Origin: CAYSDH01 sp964429805
Lineage (GTDB): Bacteria > Bacteroidota > Bacteroidia > Flavobacteriales_D > JABDKJ01
Direction: 5' to 3'
Assembly: GCA_964429805.1 (NCBI GenBank)
Contig: CAYSDH010000018.1
Coordinates: 1-51,213, forward strand
DNA length: 51,213 nt
The notes below the pieces were generated by a model. That model was not told the origin of the DNA, ran no database searches, and saw nothing but the letters and a program-made list of their open reading frames with translations. Below are positions 16,159 to 24,877 of the stretch, piece by piece. The position numbers were made by a program, and so were the translations under genes. Position 1 is the stretch's first letter. Each line of letters starts with the position of its first letter.

Positions 16159-18035
16159 ATGAGCGCGACCAAGAGTTATTCAGCTGATAGTATCCAAGCC
16201 CTGGAGGGAATGGAGCACGTGAGAATGCGTCCATCGATGTACATCGGTGACGTAGGTACAAGAGGTCTCCATCACCTCGTCTATGAGGTGGTTGACAACT
16301 CCATTGATGAAGCCTTGGCTGGTCATTGTGATATGATTACCGTAGAGATCCTTGAAGGAGACGGTATACGTGTTAGAGATAACGGTCGTGGTATTCCAGT
16401 CGGAATGCACAAGAAAGAAGGTGTTTCAGCGCTCGAGGTCGTCATGACAAAAATTGGAGCCGGAGGAAAATTCGACAAAGACTCCTATAAAGTATCTGGT
16501 GGACTGCACGGAGTAGGTGTATCTTGTGTAAATGCACTCTCTCGTGATTTGAGAGCCACAGTCTATAGAGATGGTACAATCTACGAGCAAGAGTACAAGC
16601 GCGGGAAGAAAGTTTATGATGTCAAAGAAAAAGGCGCGACTGAACTGCGTGGTACAGAAGTAGAGTACTGGCCAGACCCAGAGATATTTAATACGCTAGA
16701 GTACAGCTACGATACGCTGGCTAATAGAATGAGAGAGCTCGCATTTCTTAATAAAGGTATACGTGTGACGCTGACCGATCTTCGTGTGAAAGACGAGAAA
16801 GGAGAGCATCCAAGTGAGTTGTTTCACTCTGAGCGAGGACTTGCTGAGTTTGTAGAGTTCTTAGATTCTTCGCGTGAGAACCTCATAGAGAAGGTGATCA
16901 GTATGGAAGGTGAGAGAAATGGTATACCAGTAGAAGTAGCCATGATCTACAACAGTTCGTATGCTGAGAATATTCATTCTTACGTCAATAACATTAACAC
17001 TAATGAAGGTGGTACGCACCTTTCTGGTTTCAGAAGAGGATTGACAAATACGCTTAAAAAGTATGCAGACGAAAGTGGCATGCTCTCTAAGCTCAAGTTT
17101 GACATCGCTAGTGATGACTTTAGAGAAGGACTTACTGCCGTCATTTCTGTGAAGGTGCAAGAACCTCAGTTTGAGGGTCAGACTAAAACAAAACTCGGTA
17201 ACCGTGAGGTCACTGCTCCCGTCTCTCAGTCGGTGAGTGAGATGCTATCTAACTATCTCGAAGAGAATCCGAATGATGCGCGAGCCATCGTTCAAAAAGT
17301 GATTCTTGCAGCGCAAGCGCGTCATGCCGCTAGAAAGGCACGTGAGATGGTTCAGAGAAAGAACGTACTCACAGGTGGTGGTCTTCCAGGAAAACTGTCA
17401 GATTGCTCTGACAAGGACCCGCACAACTGCGAGATATACCTTGTCGAGGGAGACTCGGCAGGTGGTACGGCCAAGCAAGGTCGTGACCGAATGTTCCAAG
17501 CCATATTGCCACTGCGTGGTAAAATTCTCAACGTAGAGAAGGCCATGCAGCACAAGATTTTTGATAATCAAGAGATTAGAAATATCTACACAGCACTTGG
17601 TGTTAAGGTGGGTACAGAAGATGACTCTAAGGCACTAGACCTCTCAGGATTGAGATATCACAAAGTGATTATCATGTGTGATGCCGATGTTGACGGTTCG
17701 CACATTCAGACGTTGATTATGACATTCTTCTACCGCCATATGAAAGAGTTGGTAGATAACGGATACCTCTACATCGCCACGCCACCGCTGTACCTCCTCA
17801 AGAAAGGAAAGCAAGAGCGTTACGCATGGAGTGATGATGAGAGAGACGCATTCATTGCGGATATGAAAGGGAAGTCTGATGCCAATGTTGGAATACAGCG
17901 TTACAAGGGTCTTGGAGAGATGAACGCAGAGCAGCTGTGGGAGACGACTATGAATCCTACTAAGCGTACGTTGCGTCAAGTGACNNNNNNNNNNTTATCG
18001 AGAAGAACGCGGTGTATGCCAATATTGACGCCTAA
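16159..18035 (+). CDS. gyrB: DNA gyrase subunit B, interrupted by an assembly gap
   Basis: GyrB is the ATPase subunit of the type II topoisomerase that supercoils DNA. Visible are the GHKL ATPase motifs (VYEVVDNSIDEA, RDNGRGIP, SGGLHGVGVSCVNALS), the transducer, and the TOPRIM motifs EGDSAGG and DADVDGSHI, then QRYKGLGEMN and the TTMNPTKRTLRQV segment. Ten Ns follow at 17985-17994. After the gap the frame that gives the family C-terminus IEKNAVYANIDA ends at TAA 18033-18035. It is not the frame in which the gene entered the gap, so the real missing length is 3n+2 bases, about 74 bases judging from E. coli GyrB. The gene is therefore intact, not frameshifted. ATG 16138 is an alternative start. 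Confidence 0.95.
17985..17994. other. Assembly gap (10 Ns) inside gyrB
   Basis: Ten N bases of placeholder length. The reading frames on either side only join if the true insert is 3n+2 bases, so 10 is not the real length. A conceptual translation across it gives a false C-terminus (LSRRTRCMPILTPKNFQ). Confidence 0.98.
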
Positions 18036-18062
18036 AAATTTTCAGTAGAGAAAGGAAATCAT

Positions 18063-18095
18063 TCCCCATGTACCTTCGGGCGCATGGGGATTTTT
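18063..18095 (+). terminator. Rho-independent terminator of gyrB
   Basis: TCCCCATG (18063-18070) pairs with CATGGGGA (18083-18090) in a perfect 8-bp stem. The 12-base loop holds a possible inner CC-TTCG-GG turn. TTTTT follows directly at 18091-18095. It lies 28 bases after the inferred gyrB stop. Confidence 0.85.
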
Positions 18096-18217
18096 CCGTT
18101 TAGGACAAATGTGTTGGGTTGTTTTTTTGATGTCATAACATCGATAGTTGGGTTTTCTAATCCATAATCTCTTCACAAAAGGTGACTCGTAAGAACATCT
18201 TTAAGAATTATGTTGGA

Positions 18218-18428
18218 TGAAATAAAGTGCGTGGGCCAGAGAGAATACCGGGCCCGCGAAGGAGAGAATTTCCTTCGCTGTTGATTCTTGACCTGACAAT
18301 GTCCCGAAACCGATAAAAAAAAGGAAGTGCACGGAACTATGCTAACCTCAAGAAGGTAAGTGACGGGAGGAAGGATTATTCTCTCATGATTTTTTTGCTT
18401 CGTTTTTTCATCAAGGAAAAAATGAAGG
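18218..18428 (+). repeat. Structured non-coding repeat, copy A
   Basis: This copy shares ordered blocks with the copy at 20929-21121: TGAAATAAA (18218), GGAGAGAATT (18261), and AAGAAGG-y-AAGTGACGGG with GAAGGATT (18350-18377, 25 of 28 bases identical). The spacing between the last two blocks is 89 bases here and 90 in the other copy. Hairpins seen: 18230-18237 with 18251-18258 (8 bp, one G-T); 18256-18263 with 18271-18278 (8 bp, perfect), which competes for three bases with the first; and 18398-18409 with 18416-18427 (12 bp with six T-A pairs). The rest of 18096-18568 holds only the downstream promoter. No ATG-started gene is supported. It may be a non-coding RNA or a small non-autonomous element. 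Confidence 0.65.
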
Positions 18429-18568
18429 ATGGTTGAAATGATATAGGGTTTCAATTCAAATCTTTAATTCGAGAATCAAACTCAAACCTGCCGCAAAAAT
18501 TAGTTCTCACAATAAAAACAGCTCAAAAGCATCAAGAAAAGAGAAGTTGCTAAGAGTAGAGTTTTACT

Positions 18569-20836
18569 TTGCTCTGCTCATGCACTTATATTTGCATCCT
18601 GATTACCCGTCTTTTCATAGCACTAATTATTTCAATCTGCATGCTGTCGCACTCACTCAGCGCCCAGTTATGTGATCAGTTGGAATATGATGTCTACTTC
18701 GATTCGCAAGAGACTACAGTGCCAGCGGCTATTCAAACTGGAGAAGTAGAGTGTTACAGAATAACCCCAAATCAGAACTGGTCATTTGGCTCTATATGGT
18801 CTGACACCTATGTAGATCTCAGCAACTCATTTGAGTATAGTTACTATGTGTATTTGGGCACCAATGATGCCGGTGCCGATGGACTCGTGTTTGTGCTAAA
18901 CGGAGACCCACTTGGTCCAGCAGCAAGCGGAGCGCCAGGCGGAGAGCTTGGCTACGCGGGTATGGGTAATACTCAAGGCATCTCTCCAAGTATTGGAATT
19001 GAGTTTGACACGTGGGATAACGGTGCTGGTTTTGGCGACATCTGGGCAGATCATGTAACCCTTAATGTAGATGGCTTCATGAATACAAACCCAGCGGATG
19101 CCTTTCCATTGCCAAACATAGAGGATGGCGAGTATCATTTGGTCGAGTTGGTCTGGGATGCGGTGCAGATGAACCTTAAGGTCAATTTTGATGGGCTGCA
19201 AGTCATCAACGAAAATATAGACCTCGTCAACGATGTTTTTGATGGTGATCCTAATGTGTTGGTTGGTTTTATCGGCTCTACAGGTGGTGCAAATAACGAA
19301 CAGATAATCTGTGACATACAAGTAATCTACACTGAAGTCTGCAATGGCATTGACGATGACTGTGATGGACTCATTGATGAAGACTTGGATACTGAAGCAG
19401 AAGTGGATGCACAGATTTGTGATGGCAACACCTACCAAGTGGCTGGCTCAACCTATAATCAAACAGGTGTCTACACAGATGTCATAGCCAATGCCTCAGG
19501 CTGTGACTCAACCATTCAGACGACCCTTTCCGTGCTTGACTTATGGACCGTAGAGAATGATGTGAGCATATGTCAAGGTCAATCATATACAGAAGGAACT
19601 TCGACATACACCATTGCCGGAACCTACACTGACATGTACATAGATGCAAACGGTTGTGACTCATCTGTAGTGACGATGCTTGAAGTAAATGAGCTTTCGA
19701 ACTCTGTAGATGAAGTGACCATCTGCGAAGGAGAGACCCATCAACAAGGCGCATCTCAATACACCATCAGCGGAACCTATTTTGATGTGTACAGCAACAT
19801 ATTTAACTGCGACTCGGTCATAGAGACTCAACTTGAAGTGCTCAACGTAGACACAACTTCAATCTTTATTCAGTTTTGCCCAGGCGCCTCATTCACTACC
19901 CCACAGGCGACTTACACAGATGCGGGGCTTGTAGATGAGTGGTACACATCGGCAAATGGATGTGATAGTTTGGTGAGTATCACTATTGATGTTTTTGCGG
20001 AATCAAGTTCTTTTCAAGAGCGCATAATTTGTTCTGGCGGCCAGGTGGCTGTGGGAAATTCGATCTACACTGAGGCAGGACAATACACAGACACATTGAC
20101 CGCCATTAATAGTTGTGACTCTACAGTCACTACAGTCGTAACTGTCATGGACGAGTTAGTCATTGCTGACACAGTGCTGTGTGATGGTCAGTCGTTTGAG
20201 ATTGACTTGGCATCCTTTCCACAACATCAAGTGACCGGTGCCGACTGGGTTTCTGGAAGTACTTATGGATTTAATTCGGCCGGTAACTACACAGTGACTG
20301 TCGACTTAGACGGTTGCCAATTAGAGGCAAATTTTTCTGTCCAAGTGCGGCCTACCTTTCAAACAAGATTTATTGAGCTTGCTGCATGCAGAGACGAGTC
20401 AGTAGATATTATGCCAAGAGAAATTGGCATCCAGCATTTTTGGGAAGACGATTCTCAAGACAGTCTGTTGACCGTTTATCAGCCGGGGCTATACATTATT
20501 GACTATCCATATATCTGTGGAGATTTTCAAGATCGCTACATCGTTAGCTTTCCTGCCTGTCAATGTGATGTGTTTATACCTAATTCGTTTACGCCAAATG
20601 GTGATGGTCAAAACGACTACTTCAAGATAGAGCAGGACTGTGAGTTCCTTGATTTTAACCTGTCAATTTACAGTAGAGACGGAGAGTTAATGTTTGAAAC
20701 CATTGACCCTCAAGACAAATGGGATGGAGGAATAGGAGAGTATCACGTGCCTGTTGGCGTGTATAACTGGAGGTTATGGTATCGCACCTCAGCCGGTGAT
20801 GTGCTGAAAACTGGGCGCGTCAATAAGATACGTTGA
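18569..20836 (+). CDS. L-type lectin adhesin with Cys repeats and T9SS type B sorting domain
   Basis: The 755-residue surface protein has a signal peptide (ITRLFIALIISICMLSHSLSAQ). Next is an L-type lectin-like domain (about 35-255; ADGLVFVLNGDP, SIGIEFDTWDNG, DHVTLNVDG), then a calcium-binding-like motif CNGIDDDCDGLIDED (about 258-272). Five or six repeats of about 50 residues follow (about 278-560; pattern ICxGxxYxxGxxxYxxxGxYxD, then NGCDS), each with two cysteines. The C-terminal 90 residues are the gliding-type sorting domain (IPNSFTPNGDGQNDYFKI, WDGG, VPVGVYNWRLWY). The lectin fold suggests binding of glycans. No in-frame ATG exists before the signal peptide: the candidates are TTG 18569 and CTG 18599, and ATG 18641 would delete most of the signal. 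It is flanked by the two structured repeats. Confidence 0.8.
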   Translation: MLCSCTYICILITRLFIALIISICMLSHSLSAQLCDQLEYDVYFDSQETTVPAAIQTGEVECYRITPNQNWSFGSIWSDTYVDLSNSFEYSYYVYLGTNDAGADGLVFVLNGDPLGPAASGAPGGELGYAGMGNTQGISPSIGIEFDTWDNGAGFGDIWADHVTLNVDGFMNTNPADAFPLPNIEDGEYHLVELVWDAVQMNLKVNFDGLQVINENIDLVNDVFDGDPNVLVGFIGSTGGANNEQIICDIQVIYTEVCNGIDDDCDGLIDEDLDTEAEVDAQICDGNTYQVAGSTYNQTGVYTDVIANASGCDSTIQTTLSVLDLWTVENDVSICQGQSYTEGTSTYTIAGTYTDMYIDANGCDSSVVTMLEVNELSNSVDEVTICEGETHQQGASQYTISGTYFDVYSNIFNCDSVIETQLEVLNVDTTSIFIQFCPGASFTTPQATYTDAGLVDEWYTSANGCDSLVSITIDVFAESSSFQERIICSGGQVAVGNSIYTEAGQYTDTLTAINSCDSTVTTVVTVMDELVIADTVLCDGQSFEIDLASFPQHQVTGADWVSGSTYGFNSAGNYTVTVDLDGCQLEANFSVQVRPTFQTRFIELAACRDESVDIMPREIGIQHFWEDDSQDSLLTVYQPGLYIIDYPYICGDFQDRYIVSFPACQCDVFIPNSFTPNGDGQNDYFKIEQDCEFLDFNLSIYSRDGELMFETIDPQDKWDGGIGEYHVPVGVYNWRLWYRTSAGDVLKTGRVNKIR
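18587..18594 (+). promoter_or_regulatory. -7-like element at the start of the lectin gene
   Basis: TATATTTG matches TAnnTTTG exactly, with TTTT at 18562-18565 about 21 bases upstream. If it is used, transcription starts near 18601, downstream of the TTG at 18569. The message would then begin at or just past CTG 18599, close to leaderless. This conflicts with a TTG start and leaves the true start unresolved. Confidence 0.4.
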
Positions 20837-20928
20837 CTGTATAGGGTTACTCTTCAGACGAATTAAATCTTACCAGTAGCGGGACTCTAATTATCTTATT
20901 GAAGTCGAATATAAAAAGTGTGATGACC

Positions 20929-21121
20929 TGAAATAAAACCAGGCCGTGCAGGAGAGAATTGACTTCGAGAAAAGTTCTTTTTGCACTCGGCCGTCAAGTC
21001 TCAATAAGTTCAACATGGACTCCGAAAATCCTGAACGCAAAAGAAGGCAAGTGACGGGGAGAAGGATTTTTATTTCTAGCGTTTTTTGATTCTTTTTTGG
21101 GCAATGCAAAAAAGAATGAAG
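20929..21121 (+). repeat. Structured non-coding repeat, copy B
   Basis: This is the second copy of the element at 18218-18428, in the same orientation: TGAAATAAA (20929), GGAGAGAATT (20951), and the conserved core (21041-21068). The 3' hairpin is re-formed with different bases: ATTCTTTTTTG (21089-21099) pairs with CAAAAAAGAAT (21107-21117). Here the loop-closing pair is G-C where copy A has C-G, a compensatory change. The 5' part differs from copy A: GGCCGTGCA (20942-20950) pairs with TGCA and CGGCC (20982-20992) around a two-base bulge. The 461-bp space 20837-21297 holds nothing else I can support, except an unassigned T-poor stretch at 21130-21297. Confidence 0.65.
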
Positions 21122-21297
21122 GTGAATAGCGGTTGTGTTTTTAAATAAACACCAAACTTCTTTCAGAAAAACGAATCCTCCTAAAAAAGGTAAATGCTGG
21201 AAAAACAGATGGACTTGAGGCTGCTAAAAAAAATCATCCATTTCCCTCTGAGAAAGCAGACTTCTTTGGTTTTAGCAACACAAAAGGCTGGTTTAAC

Positions 21298-21633
21298 TCA
21301 CCGCTTAACAATAGCCTGTATACCAACTGGCTGAGCACCTGAGCACTGACTCGGTCTTCGCTGAGCCATCCATTTTAGCCATATACGTGTTCCGTCTTCT
21401 TTCACATCTTCACTCAGATCCATGGCTTCGAGTATCTGTCCGTCCTTGGTGTGAATCAAATAATTACATGGTGCCTCGGCTGTTTTATCCCAGACTATAG
21501 TGGCAGAAGTAAATCCTTCAGCCTTGTAATCAACCTTGGTAGTCTGACTGCCTTCAACCAAATTACCCGCAGATTTATTACACTGCGCGAACAACAAGGC
21601 TATGAGAGCGAAAAGAAAAAGAGATTTCATCAA
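21298..21633 (-). CDS. Small lipoprotein of unknown function
   Basis: The 111-residue product has a lipoprotein signal (LFALIALLFAQC, Cys about 18). The mature part holds VDYKAEGFTSATIVWDKTAE, a cysteine within APCNYLIHTKDGQ, and a second one in PSQCSGAQP, which may pair in a disulfide. I do not recognise a family. It is a single gene on the minus strand between two T9SS cargo genes, and its 5' end is 142 bp from the divergent surface protein. Its length and small folded core suggest a beta-sandwich, but that is a guess. Confidence 0.65.
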   Translation of the reverse strand: MMKSLFLFALIALLFAQCNKSAGNLVEGSQTTKVDYKAEGFTSATIVWDKTAEAPCNYLIHTKDGQILEAMDLSEDVKEDGTRIWLKWMAQRRPSQCSGAQPVGIQAIVKR

Positions 21634-21739
21634 CCGGAATTTTCGGCAATATACTCAGAAGGTTGCTTGTCTCGTTGGCAATCACATAATGACACGAACT
21701 TGTTGGAATCCTCTATCGACATCCCTAAACTGATTAAGA

Positions 21740-21747
21740 TATATTTG
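21740..21747 (+). promoter_or_regulatory. Promoter (-7 element) of the large T9SS surface protein
   Basis: TATATTTG is an exact TAnnTTTG match 28 bases before ATG 21776. No clear -33 TTTG is present at the usual spacing. Confidence 0.5.
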
Positions 21748-21775
21748 TCTTGAAACAAACTCAAATCAGTTTTAT

Positions 21776-22888
21776 ATGAGAACGCAAAGGAAAATTACAC
21801 TCTTGGCTCTATTGATGACCATGACTGTAGGAGCATTGTTTGCTCAACAGCCAACATCTACAGAAGGGCCATCATCAGCGGGTATCGTCACAGAAGTGAG
21901 ATACGTGCCAAGTCTTGCTCAGCAGCTTGAAAACGGAACTTTTATACATCACAAAGATCCTGCTGAGACAATGATTATGAACCCAAAGAAGAGATGGTCT
22001 AACAAAGCCATTCCAGGTAAAGGCTTTCCAAAAGGAGCAGATCCGTTGTTGAAGAAGCAAGAGGATGCCCCTAGTATCCCGGGTAGAGATCCTTTGTTGG
22101 TTTTTCATGCTGATCAAAACAGTAACAGTACACCAACAGATCCAACCTGTGCAGTAGGTCCAAATCACTTTTTGGGAGCATGGAATGTTGGATTCAGAAT
22201 TTTTGACAAAGACGGAAACGCACTTGTTCCAGAGGCCGCATTAGGAACAGTATTAACGGGGAATAATACTGGAGATCCAATTGTGCTTTACGATCATGAA
22301 GCCGATCGATTTGTAATTACCGAGTTTGATTCAAACCCTAACGGATTTGAGATTGCCGTATGTGAGGGTCCAGATCCAGTAAATGACGGATGGTTTGTAT
22401 ACACCAATCAGTTTACCACAGGGTCATTTCCTGATTACACCAAGTTCTCTATTTGGTCTGATGCTTATTACGTAACTGCCAACATTGGTGGTGGAGGTGG
22501 AAGCGGAACAGGCGATGCAGTCTGGGCCGTAGAAAGAGAAAAACTACTTGAGGGTGCACCTGCACAGTATGTGTCGTTTCCTCTACCTGGAATAAGTACA
22601 AGTGGTTTTTATAGCCCGCAGGCCTTTAATGTAACAGCTGGTGATATGCCTCCTGTTGGTAACGCAACTGTAGTTTATCTTCAAGATGATGCATGGGGCG
22701 GTGTGGCAGATGATCACCTCAAACTATGGACTGTCAATGTAGATTGGTCAAATACGGCCAACTCGACAATCTCCACTCAGTTGAGATTATTACAGAAGAT
22801 TTCACCTCAGTATTTGATGGAGGTAGCTTCTCAAATTTCTCTCAGCCAACCGGACCAGATGTTGATGGTCTTCAGGCTACCATTATGA
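21776..22888 (+). CDS. N-terminal part of a frameshifted T9SS surface protein
   Basis: It starts with a signal peptide (ITLLALLMTMTVGALFAQ). It continues into a beta-propeller-like secreted domain (DPTCAVGPNHFLGAWNVGFR, DPIVLYDHEADRFVITEFDS, NDGWFVYTNQFTTGSFPDYT, KLWTVNVDWSN). The genuine sequence runs to about position 22780 (NSTIST), after which this frame yields an unrelated tail (LRLLQKISPQYL). The continuation (EIITEDFTSVFDGGSF) is found in the frame of the next entry. One missing base near 22777-22783 would restore a single protein of about 998 residues. I read the pair as one gene, split by a sequencing error or a recent mutation. Confidence 0.8.
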   Translation: MRTQRKITLLALLMTMTVGALFAQQPTSTEGPSSAGIVTEVRYVPSLAQQLENGTFIHHKDPAETMIMNPKKRWSNKAIPGKGFPKGADPLLKKQEDAPSIPGRDPLLVFHADQNSNSTPTDPTCAVGPNHFLGAWNVGFRIFDKDGNALVPEAALGTVLTGNNTGDPIVLYDHEADRFVITEFDSNPNGFEIAVCEGPDPVNDGWFVYTNQFTTGSFPDYTKFSIWSDAYYVTANIGGGGGSGTGDAVWAVEREKLLEGAPAQYVSFPLPGISTSGFYSPQAFNVTAGDMPPVGNATVVYLQDDAWGGVADDHLKLWTVNVDWSNTANSTISTQLRLLQKISPQYLMEVASQISLSQPDQMLMVFRLPL

Positions 22889-24771
22889 ATCAGGCTCAAT
22901 TCAGATCTTGGGGTTCATATAACTCGGCCATCTTCAACTTCCTTGTTGATGCAGATAACACTGGAGGAGAAACAGGAGCTGTGCGTTGGTATGAGCTTCG
23001 TCAAGATGACGCCCTCTCACCATGGACAATCTACCAAGAAGGAACCTATGTCAGCCCTGCGGGAGACAAAGACGCGTTTGGTGCATCCATGGTAATGGAT
23101 GATCTTGGTAATATAGGAATGGCTTACACCACAGTAAGTACTTCTGAAAATCCAGCGATATACTACACCGGACGTTATGCCTCAGATCCACTAGGTACGA
23201 TGACCGTAGATGAGACGCTAATCTCTCAAGGTTCAAATGCAAACCCTAGTAATAGATTGGCGGATTACACGCACTGTGTTTTAGATCCAGCTGATGGGAA
23301 GTCGTTCTGGCACATGGCTGAGTACTTTGATCCAGGTAGAGATGATGTAGTAGGTGTGTTCAAGTTGGCGCCAAACTTTAGTAATGATATCGGAATTATT
23401 GCCATCGTTGATCCATCAGACGGTACGCTGACTGCTACAGAAACTGTGACTGTCTCAGTGCGTAACTTTGGTGAAGCCGAGCAATCTAACTTCCCAGTCT
23501 ACTTTTCAGTTGATGGTGGTACTCCAGTAATGGAAATGTTTACAGGAACTATCTCTTCAGCGACAACAGTAGATTACACATTTACAGCCACTGCTGATTT
23601 ATCTACAGTAGGCGCCACTTATGATATCATGGCCTACACTGATTTAGATGGAGATGAGGATCCAGGAAATGATACAATCAATAAAGATGTCCTTCACTTA
23701 AGCCCAATTGATGTTGGAGTAATAGCAATTACAAACCCTACAAGTGGAGCTGTTGGCACTTCTGAGATTGTGACTATCACGATTGAAAACTTTGGTGGAG
23801 CGGAGCAGATGACTATTCCAGTGAGCTACTCTATTGATGGAGGTACGCCAGTAGAAGAGACATTCACAGGTTCACTTTCAGTAGGAAGTACGCAGACTTA
23901 TTCGTTTACTACTCCAGTAGAAATAGCACCATACAGTACAGTAACTATTTCTGCACGCACAGAAAGCGCGGATGATGCAGATGTAACTAACGATGAGTTT
24001 TCTCAAGAAGTAACGGCCATTAACTGTATTCCAACTTCTGTGGGTACGACACCTACTAATGGATGTACGTCAGACGGATTTAGATTCTTCGGACTCGGTA
24101 CCATCAGTAATCCAAGTCTCTGTGAAGATGACTATGGCATAGTAGGCTACGGAGATTTCACTGACTTGAGCACAGACTTAGACTTGATCGATGCCAATCC
24201 TGATGTGACTGTAGAGTCTGGTTATGCGCCTGAGACTGTAGTTATTTGGATTGACTTCAACGACAACGGTTTGTTTGAAGATGACGAGAGAGTGCTTGAC
24301 CCAGTTGACATCACGGTGGCTGATCAGCAGCAGACTTTCCAGTTGACTCTTGAGCCAACTTCAGCACTAGGTGAGCACATACTCAGAGCTAAAGCATCTG
24401 ATGAGCCTAATAACGATGAGGATCCTATCACTGATCCGTGTGGAGATTTGACATGGGGTGAGACTGAAGACTATACGGTCAACATCGTGACTACGATCAG
24501 TGTTGATGAGGTGTTTGGTGAAGACGCTGAGCTTAACATTATCGAGACGGCTGACAACATGTTCCAGGTGAGCATGGACACAGACTTCAATGGTCTGATG
24601 AAGATTAAGGTTGTTGATCCACTTGGTAAGACTGTCGTTTCTAACCGAGTTACTGATGGTGGTGGGGTATATACCTATGATCTTGACATGACGTACGCAG
24701 CTAAGGGCGTGTACCTTGTCAGAATGGGTGACCACAGACTAGGACGAGTAAAAAGAATTCTAGTTAAGTAA
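22726..24771 (+). CDS. C-terminal part of the same frameshifted T9SS surface protein
   Basis: The formal ATG at 22726 is an artefact: meaningful sequence begins near 22780 (VEIITEDFTSVFDGGSFSNF). It continues the secreted domain (WYELRQDD, GNIGMAYTTVS, DYTHCVLDPADGKSFWHMAE). Two CARDB-like Ig repeats follow (DIGIIAIVDPSDGTLTATET and DVGVIAITNPTSGAVGTSEI, each about 100 residues). A GEVED domain comes next (VVIWIDFNDNGLFEDDERV, GETEDYTVNI), then a T9SS type A sorting domain (about the last 80 residues; VVDPLGKTVVS, AAKGVYLVRMG). It is exported to the cell surface. The ligand is unknown. A strong terminator follows 21 bases after the stop. Confidence 0.8.
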   Translation: MDCQCRLVKYGQLDNLHSVEIITEDFTSVFDGGSFSNFSQPTGPDVDGLQATIMNQAQFRSWGSYNSAIFNFLVDADNTGGETGAVRWYELRQDDALSPWTIYQEGTYVSPAGDKDAFGASMVMDDLGNIGMAYTTVSTSENPAIYYTGRYASDPLGTMTVDETLISQGSNANPSNRLADYTHCVLDPADGKSFWHMAEYFDPGRDDVVGVFKLAPNFSNDIGIIAIVDPSDGTLTATETVTVSVRNFGEAEQSNFPVYFSVDGGTPVMEMFTGTISSATTVDYTFTATADLSTVGATYDIMAYTDLDGDEDPGNDTINKDVLHLSPIDVGVIAITNPTSGAVGTSEIVTITIENFGGAEQMTIPVSYSIDGGTPVEETFTGSLSVGSTQTYSFTTPVEIAPYSTVTISARTESADDADVTNDEFSQEVTAINCIPTSVGTTPTNGCTSDGFRFFGLGTISNPSLCEDDYGIVGYGDFTDLSTDLDLIDANPDVTVESGYAPETVVIWIDFNDNGLFEDDERVLDPVDITVADQQQTFQLTLEPTSALGEHILRAKASDEPNNDEDPITDPCGDLTWGETEDYTVNIVTTISVDEVFGEDAELNIIETADNMFQVSMDTDFNGLMKIKVVDPLGKTVVSNRVTDGGGVYTYDLDMTYAAKGVYLVRMGDHRLGRVKRILVK

Positions 24772-24792
24772 GAATTTTTGACAATTGATTGA

Positions 24793-24824
24793 AAAGGAGG
24801 GTCTTCACAGACCCTCCTTTTTTT
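24793..24824 (+). terminator. Strong Rho-independent terminator
   Basis: AAAGGAGGGTCT (24793-24804) pairs with AGACCCTCCTTT (24809-24820) in a perfect 12-bp stem with a TCAC loop. The T-run continues to 24824. It terminates the large T9SS surface protein gene. Confidence 0.92.
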
Positions 24825-24861
24825 GTTTCATAGACAGCGCCAATTAGTAAATGCTGGTCTG

Positions 24862-24869
24862 TAGTTTTG
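24862..24869 (+). promoter_or_regulatory. -7 element giving a near-leaderless flavin reductase mRNA
   Basis: TAGTTTTG matches TAnnTTTG. The ATG at 24878 starts only eight bases beyond it, so a transcript starting about 7 bases downstream would be leaderless or nearly so. This also argues against the upstream ATG at 24851. Confidence 0.45.
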
Positions 24870-24877
24870 CAGGGCAA

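Noticed and set aside
16138..18048. gyrB as a frameshifted pseudogene
   Set aside because: The frame change falls exactly at the N gap, and the correct C-terminus is found in another frame just after it.
18173..18454. Minus-strand reading frame of 93 codons within repeat copy A, and a similar one at 20891-21109 in copy B sharing PVT-x-LL
   Set aside because: The shared residues come from the conserved 28-base core. Base changes between copies keep hairpins, not codons, and neither frame has a credible protein pattern.
18587..18594. TATATTTG as sole proof of the lectin start
   Set aside because: An eight-base match with a loose -33 element is common in AT-rich DNA; kept only as a possible promoter.
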